A program made the position numbers and the translations under genes. From NCBI GenBank assembly GCA_016184235.1, contig JACPDC010000291.1:1-7093 (forward strand): a stretch of 7,093 nt of DNA. The letters run 5' to 3'. The notes beneath the pieces are model-generated. The model was not told where the DNA came from. It saw nothing but the letters and a program-made list of their open reading frames with translations, and did no database searches. The stretch comes from Deltaproteobacteria bacterium (GTDB taxonomy: Bacteria; Desulfobacterota; Binatia; UBA9968). Position 1 is the first letter of the stretch, and each line of letters starts with the position of its first letter. Shown here piece by piece: positions 1-5,488 of the stretch.

Positions 1-533
1 CAGTACTGGATCCAGCGCTGCGCCACCAGCGCCAGGATCAGGTTCAAGAGCCCCTGGCCGAGGAAGGCGAGAATCGTGATCGCCAGCAGCAAAGGCGGGA
101 AGGCCCACACGACTTCCACTGACTTCTGGATCGCGAAATCGATCTTGCCGCCGAAATAGCCGGAGACGGCGCCCAGAGTGACGCCCACCAGGCCCGAGAT
201 GAGCACGACCGCGAAGGCGACCAGAAGAGAGACGCGCGCCCCGTAAACGATGCGGCTCAGCACGTCGCGGCCCAGGTTGTCGGTGCCGAGAAAGTGGGTT
301 CCGCCGAACCACTGAGGCGCCTGCAGCGTCCGGCGCAGCTGCTGCGCGTTGGGATCGTGCGGCGCCAGAACCGGCGCGGCGGTCCCGACCACCACGAGGG
401 TCAGGACGATGGCTCCTCCCACGTAGACTTTGGCGCGCATCCGGGAGCGCAGCCAGGTGACGCCGTTCCGCGAGGCGGCGACCAGGCCGCTTGAAGAGGC
501 GCTAATAGCGGATTCTCGGGTCGATGATTCCAT
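1..533 (-). CDS. DppC/OppC-type ABC transporter permease, partial (C-terminal part beyond window start)
   Basis: This is the inner-membrane permease subunit of a dipeptide/oligopeptide/nickel-type ABC importer. It would pair with the DppB-type subunit encoded just upstream to form the channel. The frame stays open for 177 codons and runs off base 1; family members are about 270-300 residues, so roughly 100 are missing. Seen: a first membrane segment near residues 36-55, then APHDPNAQ (57-64), the family signature HFLGTDNLGRDVLSRIVYGA (80-99), a second membrane segment (about 101-121), GYFGGKID (125-132) and a third segment beginning near 143. The EAA loop is not reached. I chose the ATG at 533 because it gives the roughly 35-residue cytoplasmic lead usual before the first membrane segment. 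It overlaps the end of the upstream gene by 32 nt and has no clear ribosome site, so translational coupling is likely. An internal ATG at 440 is the alternative. The substrate cannot be told. Confidence 0.9.
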   Translation of the reverse strand, partial: MESSTRESAISASSSGLVAASRNGVTWLRSRMRAKVYVGGAIVLTLVVVGTAAPVLAPHDPNAQQLRRTLQAPQWFGGTHFLGTDNLGRDVLSRIVYGARVSLLVAFAVVLISGLVGVTLGAVSGYFGGKIDFAIQKSVEVVWAFPPLLLAITILAFLGQGLLNLILALVAQRWIQY

Positions 534-1503
534 AAAGCGCGTCTATGACGAGATTGATCGTGACAAAGGCGGCCGTGTACATCATCACCAGCCCCATCAC
601 CAGCGGGTAGTCGCGCGAGGTCACTCCGGTGATCAGCAGGCTGCCCATGCCCGGCCAGGCAAAGACCGTCTCCACGATGATGGAGCCGCTCAGCAGGGTG
701 CCGAGCTCGAGCCCGGCCACCGTGATGATCGGTATCAGCGCGTTGCTGAGCACGTGGCGCCAGAGCACGCGCCGCTCCGCCATCCCCTTGGCGCGCGCCG
801 TCACCACGTATTCCTCGTGCAGGACTTCGAGCACGGAGGAGCGGGTGACGCGCATCAGTATGCCGATCATGTTGGCGCCCAGCGCCAGGCCCGGCATCGC
901 CATGTGCAGGAGGGCGTCCTTGAACGCCGGCCAATTGCCGCCGAGCAGGCTGCCGAGAAAGTAGAATCCGGTTTCCTGCGCGCCGACGACGCCGTAGGTG
1001 CTTCGTCCGGCCGACGGCAGGAGGTGGAAGCTTCCGGAGAAGAGCAGGATCAGCATGATGCCCATCCAGAAATTAGGCATGCTGATGCCGAAGAGTCCGA
1101 AGCTGGTGCCCAGATTGTCCACCCACGAGTTTGGTCTGGCCCCGGCCCAGACCCCGAGCGGGACCGCCAGGGTCACGGCGATCAGGATGGAAAAGGCGGC
1201 GAGCTCCACGGTGGCGGGAAGCCTCGTGGCGATCAGCTCGGCCACCGGCTGGGCGAAGCGGAAGGACTTGCCCAGATCGCCGGTGACGGCGGCGGTGAAG
1301 AATTTCAGGTATTGGACGTGCAGGGGCTGGTCCAACCCCCAGCGCTGTCTGGCCTCGAGCACGTCGGCCTCTGAGGTGGCGTCGGAGAGCAGCAAGGACG
1401 CCGGGTCGCCGGGCGCGGCGTGCAGCAGCAGGAAAACGAGAAGCGTGATCAGCAGGAGAACCGGGATGGTCCCCGCCAACCGACGAACCAGGTAGGCTGC
1501 CAT
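502..1503 (-). CDS. DppB/OppB-type ABC transporter permease
   Basis: A complete 333-residue inner-membrane permease of the peptide/nickel ABC importer family, normal in length. Seen: an N-terminal membrane segment (about 9-28) followed by PGDPAS (31-36), the family's TGDLGKSF (74-81), several further hydrophobic segments, and the EAA loop that contacts the ATPase (about 230-252, containing VVTARAKGMAERRVLWRH). FAWPGMGSLL (281-290) and SRDYPLVMGL (296-305) follow, and the protein ends in IDPRIRY, typical of DppB proteins. The ATG at 1503 lies 7 nt after the stop of the binding-protein gene, and a GGGGG run in that gap can serve as ribosome site. Its 3' end overlaps the dppC-like gene by 32 nt. 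The three genes are surely one transcript. The region between residues 163 and 200 (including GAQETGFYFLGSLLGGN) is an extended periplasmic loop. The transported solute is unknown. Confidence 0.95.
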   Translation of the reverse strand: MAAYLVRRLAGTIPVLLLITLLVFLLLHAAPGDPASLLLSDATSEADVLEARQRWGLDQPLHVQYLKFFTAAVTGDLGKSFRFAQPVAELIATRLPATVELAAFSILIAVTLAVPLGVWAGARPNSWVDNLGTSFGLFGISMPNFWMGIMLILLFSGSFHLLPSAGRSTYGVVGAQETGFYFLGSLLGGNWPAFKDALLHMAMPGLALGANMIGILMRVTRSSVLEVLHEEYVVTARAKGMAERRVLWRHVLSNALIPIITVAGLELGTLLSGSIIVETVFAWPGMGSLLITGVTSRDYPLVMGLVMMYTAAFVTINLVIDALYGIIDPRIRY

Positions 1504-1510
1504 CTACCCC

Positions 1511-3034
1511 CTATCGCAGCACACGGATCTCGTCGCCGAAGATGCGGCCGCTCGGAGTCGGCTTGTAGTCGATATTTTTGGCAATGCCGTACAGCATCTG
1601 GTGGCGCCAGAGAAAATGGGCCGGCGCCTCTTCGGTGAGAAGGCTCATCGCCTCGGAGAGCACCTTCTTGCGCTTGGCCGGGTCGAAGGTCTGCCGCTCC
1701 TGCGCCAGGAGCTTGTCGAATTTCGGGTTCGAGTAGCCGATCCTCGGCGAGCCGCCGGTCTCGAAGTATTGCGACAGGGCGACGCTGGGATCTACGACGG
1801 AGCCGCGCCCCATATAATAAAAGGGCACTTTTCCCGCCTGCACGTTGGCCCACAGGGTGGCCCATTCCGGGGTTTGAAGCCGGGCGCGAATACCGACCGC
1901 GTTGAGCATGGGCACAATGGCCTCGGATATCTGCTTGTCCAGGGTATAGCGACCCACCGGCGTGTAGTAATCCACATCCACGCCGTTGGGGAAACCCGCC
2001 TGCTTGACCAACTGGCGCGCCTTTTCCGGGTTGTACTCGTACTTGGGTTTCAGATTCGGGCTGTAACCATATTGTCCCGGCCCGATCGGCCCATCCAGTC
2101 GAGTGGCCTCTCCCTTCAAAAGCGTGGCGATGATGGTGTCCCGATCGATGGCATGGGCCACGGCCTGGCGCAGCAGCTTGTTGTCCCACGGCTTGAACTT
2201 GGGGCTCATGGCGAGAAACATGATCTCCACGGAGTCGGTGGGAGCTATCTTGGAGTTCGGGCCTTTCTCGACCCGCTCGCGCAGGTGCGGCGGTATGAAC
2301 TGGGCGATCTGGATCTCGCCGTTGAGCAGGGCGGTCACCCGCTGTTCCGGCTCGCGCATGATGCGGAAGATCAGCTCATCGGGCGCCTGTTTTTTCTCTC
2401 TCATGCCCGGGTAGTCGGGATTTTTTGTTATCACGAAGCGCTGGCCCGGGATCAGCTCCTTGAACTTGTAGGGACCGCTGCCGATCGGATACTTGCGGTC
2501 CGCTACGTCCGCGCCGTATTTGTCGTAAATGGCCTTGCTGGTGACGATGAAGCGGTCAAAGAGATATTCCGTCAGCGGCGCCGTGGGTTGCTTGGTCGTG
2601 AACTGCACGGTGTACTGATCGAGCGCCGCCGCGCTGGCGATCGGGGCGATGTTCTGCTTCTGTTTGCTCTGCGGGTCGGTGCGGATGCGGTTGAAGGAGT
2701 GGATGACGTCGGCGGCGGTCACCGGCGAGCCGTCGTGGAACCTGGCGTTCTTGCGCAGGTGGAAAATCCATGTCTTGGGGTCTTTGACCTCCCAGCGCTC
2801 CGCCAGCATTCCCTCGTATTCCCCCTTGCCGAAATCGTAAGTGCCCAGACAGCCCAGGACCTGGCACCAGATCCCGTACAGCAGGGAGACGCTGTCTCCA
2901 TAAGGGTTGAACGTCTCCATGGTCTCCGTGACGCCGATGGCGACGCGGCTCTGCGCAGCGGCGAGTCCCGGCGCCCCGACGAACAGGGAAAAAATGAATG
3001 CTGCAATCAGGGTCTTGCTGTTTCGTCCTATCAT
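1511..3034 (-). CDS. Periplasmic substrate-binding protein of peptide-type ABC transporter (SBP_bac_5 family)
   Basis: A 507-residue solute-binding protein (family 5) that captures a ligand in the periplasm and hands it to the DppB/DppC-type permeases encoded downstream. Seen: a Sec signal peptide (basic MIGRNSK, hydrophobic core 8-26, cleavage after AAA at 25-27) with no lipobox cysteine, so the mature protein should be soluble. The family signature is at about 78-116, with WIFHLRKNARFHDGSPVTAA (89-108) and DVIHSFNRI. SGPYKF and the long C-terminal lobe follow. Two cysteines five residues apart (57 and 62) may form a disulfide. I place the start at 3034, not at the upstream in-frame ATG at 3154: the signal peptide begins here, an AAGGAGGT ribosome site stands 4-5 nt before it, and the upstream ATG would precede the proposed promoter. 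Length is normal. The family binds peptides, opines, nickel, sugars and other solutes, so no ligand is assigned. Confidence 0.94.
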   Translation of the reverse strand: MIGRNSKTLIAAFIFSLFVGAPGLAAAQSRVAIGVTETMETFNPYGDSVSLLYGIWCQVLGCLGTYDFGKGEYEGMLAERWEVKDPKTWIFHLRKNARFHDGSPVTAADVIHSFNRIRTDPQSKQKQNIAPIASAAALDQYTVQFTTKQPTAPLTEYLFDRFIVTSKAIYDKYGADVADRKYPIGSGPYKFKELIPGQRFVITKNPDYPGMREKKQAPDELIFRIMREPEQRVTALLNGEIQIAQFIPPHLRERVEKGPNSKIAPTDSVEIMFLAMSPKFKPWDNKLLRQAVAHAIDRDTIIATLLKGEATRLDGPIGPGQYGYSPNLKPKYEYNPEKARQLVKQAGFPNGVDVDYYTPVGRYTLDKQISEAIVPMLNAVGIRARLQTPEWATLWANVQAGKVPFYYMGRGSVVDPSVALSQYFETGGSPRIGYSNPKFDKLLAQERQTFDPAKRKKVLSEAMSLLTEEAPAHFLWRHQMLYGIAKNIDYKPTPSGRIFGDEIRVLR

Positions 3035-3038
3035 ACCC

Positions 3039-3046
3039 ACCTCCTT
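3039..3046 (-). promoter_or_regulatory. Strong ribosome binding site deciding the binding-protein start
   Basis: On the minus strand AAGGAGGT occupies 3046 to 3039, followed by GGGT and the ATG at 3034. This is an almost complete anti-16S match at normal spacing. It settles the start in favour of the codon that opens the signal peptide rather than the longer reading from 3154. Confidence 0.85.
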
Positions 3047-3058
3047 ATATATATATAA
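3045..3058. repeat. 14-bp AT palindrome TTATATATATATAA next to the ribosome site
   Basis: A perfect self-complementary alternating TA tract abuts and slightly overlaps the AAGGAGGT ribosome site of the binding-protein gene. It lies inside the proposed 5' leader. In RNA it could form a very weak AU hairpin beside the ribosome site; in DNA it would be easily melted or flexible. No function can be assigned from sequence alone. Confidence 0.6.
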
Positions 3059-3117
3059 GCCCGGTTTGCCGGCGGTTGCCTTGCCGCTTCCGTAGCCGGG
3101 GATCTCCAGGCCGACTA

Positions 3118-3147
3118 TTTCTATGCCCTCCCGCTGTTTAGTGTCAA
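3118..3147 (-). promoter_or_regulatory. Putative sigma-70 promoter for the ABC transporter operon
   Basis: On the minus strand a perfect TTGACA -35 box (3147-3142) is followed after 18 nt by TAGAAA (3123-3118), a 4 of 6 match to TATAAT. Transcription would start near 3110, leaving a leader of about 75 nt before the ATG at 3034. The position fits a divergent promoter region. The -10 match is modest, so the exact element is uncertain. Confidence 0.5.
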
Positions 3148-3176
3148 GAGTCACTCCTCGCTTTCCGTTAAAGGCA

Positions 3177-3260
3177 GTTCAAGTAGTTCAATTCGTTCAA
3201 GTCGTTCAAGCCAATGAGAGGACATTGAACGCTTTGAACTTTTCGAACGGTTTAAACGAG
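3177..3260. repeat. Dyad of 9-bp tandem repeats, four GTTCAA-type units facing four TTGAAC-type units
   Basis: Four head-to-tail 9-mers begin at 3177, 3186, 3195 and 3204: GTTCAAGTA, GTTCAATTC, GTTCAAGTC, GTTCAAGCC. After 12 nt, four 9-mers of the complementary sense begin at 3225, 3234, 3243 and 3252: TTGAACGCT, TTGAACTTT, TCGAACGGT, TTAAACGAG. The inner units match best and the outer ones degenerate. CAATG and CATTG flank the centre. The block lies between two divergent genes, upstream of both, so it is not placed as a terminator. It could be a multi-site operator or an intergenic repeat family. It also explains the odd VQVVQFVQVVQ stretch seen if the neighbouring transporter frame is read too far upstream. 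Confidence 0.75.
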
Positions 3261-3299
3261 CTTTCAAGTGGGTGCGTTGCGGGGTATAGGTATAACCGT

Positions 3300-4538
3300 G
3301 TGGGGTTGGATATAAGGCTTCGGGAAGGGGTTTTTATTCGCGTCTTTCGCCCGCTGCAGCACAGAAATTATGCGCTTTTTTGGTCGTGCGATCTGCTCGC
3401 CTCCGTCGGCCACTTCATCGAGGAAGTGGCCCTCTACTGGATCGCCTACGAGATCACGGGCTCCGCGATAGCGCTCGGCGTTCTGGGCCTGTGCGAGGCG
3501 ACTCCCCGCCTCGCCTTCGGGCTCGTGGGCGGCGTGCTGGCGGACCGCTATGACCGGCTCCGCCTGCTCATCCTGATTCAGTTTTTTTCTTCGATCCCGG
3601 TCTTCGTTCTGGTATTGCTTTACTTCGGGGGCGTGCTGGAGTTCTGGCATATCCTGGTGCTGGAATTCTTCTTCGGCTTGATCCGCAGCGTCAATCCTAC
3701 GGCTTCGCAGTCGCTGCTGAACGAGCTCGTCCCGTCCGGTCAATTGATGGACGCGGTCGCGCTCTACACCATCGGATTCAACGTCGCCCGGGTGGTGGGC
3801 CCTTCGATTGGCGGGATCCTGATTCTGTGGATCGGCGCCGGCGGCTGCTTCGTGCTCTACGGCGCGAGCCTTCTGCTCTCGGCCTTGGAGATGCTCTTTA
3901 TTCAGGTGCCCGAGAGGGAACCGTGGGCCGGAGAGCAAAATCTCCTCCGCGAGCTCCAGGAGGGCTTCCGCTATATAAAAGGAGCGCCGGTCATCCTCGC
4001 GAGCATCGGCGCGGCCTATGTCCTGAGCATCTTCGTCGGCACCTACCAGCGTTTTCTTCCGGTATTCGCCAAGGAGATCCTCCACGTCGGACCGGAAGGG
4101 CTGGGGTTTCTCATGGCGGCGCCGGGACTGGGCGCCATCGCCTCGCTAATGTTTCTCTCCACCGCCGGCGAGAGGTGGAAAAAGGAGACCCTGCTCCGGG
4201 TGACGACCACGGTCGCCCCCCTGTTTCTCGTCCTCTTCTGCCTGTCGCGGAATTTTTTTCTCTCCGTGGCTCTTTTGGTCCTGGTCGGGGGCGGGCAGAT
4301 AGCCTTTCGCACGATCAGCCGGGTGCTCATTCAGATGGAAGTCCCGCGCGATCTCCTGGGGAGGGTCATGAGCGTCTTTGTCATGGACCAGGGCATGCGG
4401 TCGTTCGGTTCCCTGGTTATCGGTGTTTTTGCCTCCCTGTTCGGCGCCGCCCTCGGTCTGGCCCTTACCTCGCTGATATCACTCTCTCTCACTTCCGCGC
4501 TTTTTTACCGTCTTATCGGGCCGGGTCGAAAACGGTAA
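3300..4538 (+). CDS. MFS transporter, MFS_3 (EntS-like exporter) type
   Basis: An inner-membrane major facilitator protein, probably a proton-driven exporter of small molecules; its substrate is unknown. From GTG 3300 it is 412 residues, normal for this family. Seen: FRPLQHRNYALFW (16-28), an opening typical of the MFS_3 group, then motif A as GGVLADRYDRLRLL (77-90) between hydrophobic segments. A central cytoplasmic stretch follows (about 203-228, PEREPWAGEQNLLRELQEGF), then the second half with GRVMSVFVMDQGMRSFG (354-370), a pattern common in EntS-like exporters. Around 11-12 membrane segments can be counted by eye. The start is uncertain. The only in-frame ATG (3123) would add 59 residues coded by the 9-bp repeat block and by the divergent promoter, which is implausible. 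GTG 3300 has a weak AGG 9 nt upstream; TTG 3306 and a rare ATT at 3336 (after GGGAAGGGG) are alternatives. It is transcribed away from the ABC operon. It is not the TcuC-type symporter family. Confidence 0.88.
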   Translation: MGLDIRLREGVFIRVFRPLQHRNYALFWSCDLLASVGHFIEEVALYWIAYEITGSAIALGVLGLCEATPRLAFGLVGGVLADRYDRLRLLILIQFFSSIPVFVLVLLYFGGVLEFWHILVLEFFFGLIRSVNPTASQSLLNELVPSGQLMDAVALYTIGFNVARVVGPSIGGILILWIGAGGCFVLYGASLLLSALEMLFIQVPEREPWAGEQNLLRELQEGFRYIKGAPVILASIGAAYVLSIFVGTYQRFLPVFAKEILHVGPEGLGFLMAAPGLGAIASLMFLSTAGERWKKETLLRVTTTVAPLFLVLFCLSRNFFLSVALLVLVGGGQIAFRTISRVLIQMEVPRDLLGRVMSVFVMDQGMRSFGSLVIGVFASLFGAALGLALTSLISLSLTSALFYRLIGPGRKR

Positions 4539-4544
4539 TTTTTT
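4505..4544 (+). terminator. Probable intrinsic terminator at the end of the MFS gene
   Basis: TTACCGT (4505-4511) and ACGGTAA (4532-4538) form a perfect 7-bp inverted repeat with a 20-nt GC-rich interior, immediately followed by six T residues (4539-4544). The stop codon is part of the right arm. The stem is only moderately GC-rich and the loop is long, so efficiency is uncertain. It would separate the transporter from the sigma-54 unit downstream. Confidence 0.45.
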
Positions 4545-4674
4545 CCCCGTTCCCACCTTTCAATTTTCACTGCGAGATGGCAATTTGCGGCATTTTGCTC
4601 CCAAACTAACGAAAGCTGTAAACATTTGACCTCTTGCGGCCGTCTAATTTGTCAGCGGAGAACAATCAGAAGGC

Positions 4675-4690
4675 TTGGCATGCCAATTGC
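4675..4690 (+). promoter_or_regulatory. Sigma-54 (RpoN) -24/-12 promoter
   Basis: TTGGCATGCCAATTGC carries the two invariant elements, GG at 4677-4678 and GC at 4689-4690, separated by exactly 10 nt. Against the established consensus TGGCACG-N4-TTGCW it reads TGGCATG-CCAA-TTGCT, with one mismatch in the twelve fixed positions. Transcription would begin near 4702, leaving about 28 nt of leader including a GGAGG ribosome site. Such promoters require an enhancer-binding activator; none is encoded in the window. The -24 half also lies in a perfect 12-bp palindrome, TTGGCATGCCAA, at 4675-4686. The activator site was not identified; a TTGCGGC direct repeat (4585-4591 and 4634-4640) lies upstream but is only suggestive. 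Confidence 0.78.
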
Positions 4691-4729
4691 TGAATGTGCT
4701 CTTAGCCAGTTTCAACAACGGAGGTTCGT

Positions 4730-5005
4730 ATGGAGTCGGTCTTTACGTTAGGGGTTATCAATCTCTCGATTCCCGCATGGCAGATGGCGATCTACATCGC
4801 TCTTTTCAGCTTGTTCATGTTCATGCATGAAACGCGGGGCTGCCTGCTCACGACGTACATCTTCGGGCTCTACTGGGGGTATTACCTGTACGGCGGTGAG
4901 TTCATGGCGGCGGCCGGCGGCTATCCCGCGGTGGTGACGGTCTATATCGCGTTCGGCTTCATGCTGGCAGGAATGAGCCTGGTCTCGCTGTTCTACGAGA
5001 AGTAA
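4730..5005 (+). CDS. Small integral membrane protein of unknown function (91 aa, three membrane segments)
   Basis: I do not recognise a family. The protein has a short N-terminal stretch, then hydrophobic segments at about 16-32 (MAIYIALFSLFMFM), 38-55 (CLLTTYIFGLYWGYYLY) and 65-88 (VVTVYIAFGFMLAGMSLVS). A short charged loop, HETRG (33-37), lies between the first two. It is rich in aromatic residues (many Tyr, Phe and Trp), has a single cysteine (38) and lacks a cleavable signal. The start is secure: GGAGG at 4720-4724 stands 5 nt before the ATG, just downstream of a sigma-54 promoter. It is followed after 34 nt by an exported coiled-coil protein on the same strand, so the two are probably co-transcribed. 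Likely location is the inner membrane. Its role might be structural or stress-related in the envelope, but this is inference. Confidence 0.85.
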   Translation: MESVFTLGVINLSIPAWQMAIYIALFSLFMFMHETRGCLLTTYIFGLYWGYYLYGGEFMAAAGGYPAVVTVYIAFGFMLAGMSLVSLFYEK

Positions 5006-5039
5006 GAGGGAGAAAGATGGCCTGAAAAAGGGAGGATTT

Positions 5040-5357
5040 ATGCGGATCAGGGTAGCGTTCGTCGTCGGCTTGCTGTTTGGCCTGCTTTTAATGTTCACGA
5101 CCGGTTCCGTCCTGGCATTCGATCCCAAGAGCCAGGCCTCGGCGAAGATCGAGAAACCGCCGAAGCAAGGGCAGCACGAGCAGTTGCGAGCCGAAGAAAA
5201 GGCGCTGCGCGAGCGCTTCGAGGCCGAGAAATTGGCCCTGATGAAGCGTTTCGAAGAAGAGAAAAAGGCGCTCCAAGAGCGCTTCAAGACAGAGAAGGGG
5301 CGGCTCCACAGCCGCTTCGAGCAAGAGAGACGAGCCCTCCACGCCCGCGTTAGGTAG
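5040..5357 (+). CDS. Exported small coiled-coil protein with 11-residue (hendecad) repeats, function unknown
   Basis: A 105-residue protein with an N-terminal signal peptide (MRIR, hydrophobic core 5-22, likely cleavage after VLA at 24-26), so the mature part of about 79 residues should lie in the periplasm. After a short linker (27-46) it is almost entirely charged helix. Four full 11-residue repeats start at leucines 56, 67, 78 and 89, with a partial fifth at 100. They fit the pattern L-x-x-R-F-x-x-E-[KR]-x-x, and R, F and E are invariant in all four (F at 60, 71, 82 and 93). Hendecad spacing predicts a nearly straight or slightly right-handed helical bundle, hence self-association. If cleavage fails, the N-terminus would be a membrane anchor. 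GGAGG at 5031-5035 precedes the ATG by 4 nt. It follows the small membrane protein by 34 nt and probably shares its sigma-54 promoter. I do not recognise a named family. Confidence 0.85.
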   Translation: MRIRVAFVVGLLFGLLLMFTTGSVLAFDPKSQASAKIEKPPKQGQHEQLRAEEKALRERFEAEKLALMKRFEEEKKALQERFKTEKGRLHSRFEQERRALHARVR

Positions 5358-5391
5358 CGATCGCTGCTGATAAGAAGCGACGATTCAGGGA

Positions 5392-5411
5392 CCCGGCAGC
5401 CCCGCGCCGGG
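5392..5411 (+). terminator. Weak candidate terminator hairpin after the small-protein pair
   Basis: CCCGGC (5392-5397) and GCCGGG (5406-5411) form a 6-bp GC stem with an 8-nt loop. The T-rich stretch that follows starts only about 8 nt later and is broken, so this is not a classical intrinsic terminator. It may still mark the end of the sigma-54 transcript. The rest of 5358-5488 contains the tcuA promoter candidate and two copies of GCGATCGCTG (5357-5366 and 5459-5468). Confidence 0.25.
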
Positions 5412-5418
5412 AAGCGCG

Positions 5419-5447
5419 TTGTCATTTATTCTTTCTTTCAATAAGAT
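5419..5447 (+). promoter_or_regulatory. Putative sigma-70 promoter for tcuAB
   Basis: TTGTCA (5419-5424, 5 of 6 to the -35 consensus) is followed by a 17-nt T-rich spacer and TAAGAT (5442-5447, 4 of 6 to TATAAT). Transcription would start near 5454, giving a leader of about 35 nt before the ATG at 5489. If correct, the in-frame TTG at 5447 cannot be the tcuA start because it lies at the edge of the -10 box. Confidence 0.45.
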
Positions 5448-5488
5448 TGCCTGTAATCGCGATCGCTGGCAAAGGCGCGGGCATTCTC

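Noticed and set aside
1601..3058. Long open frame (485 codons) on the plus strand opposite the binding-protein gene
   Set aside because: It is antisense to a clear SBP_bac_5 gene with signal peptide and strong ribosome site, its product looks like GC-rich shadow sequence with no recognisable domain, and it extends into the promoter region of the operon.
3177..3260. 9-bp repeat block as a CRISPR array or a terminator
   Set aside because: Units are only 9 bp with 3-nt variable parts, far below CRISPR repeat and spacer sizes. It lies upstream of both flanking genes and lacks a T tract, so it is not a terminator for either.
3123..3299. N-terminal extension of the MFS protein from ATG 3123
   Set aside because: The extra 59 residues are encoded by the 9-bp repeat block and overlap the divergent promoter; no ribosome site precedes the ATG and the family starts near FRPLQHRNY.
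3264..4085. Minus-strand open frame opposite the MFS gene
   Set aside because: Charged, low-complexity shadow product with no start signal, antisense to a well-supported membrane transporter.
3300..4538. MFS gene as the tricarballylate transporter TcuC
   Set aside because: Its motifs fit the MFS_3/EntS exporter group rather than the metabolite:proton symporter group of TcuC, and the sigma-54 unit separates it from tcuAB.
4649..4665. TTGT-N9-ACAA dyad as a NifA-type upstream activator site
   Set aside because: The NifA consensus is TGT-N10-ACA; spacing here is 9, and the site is too close to the -24 element for a normal enhancer.
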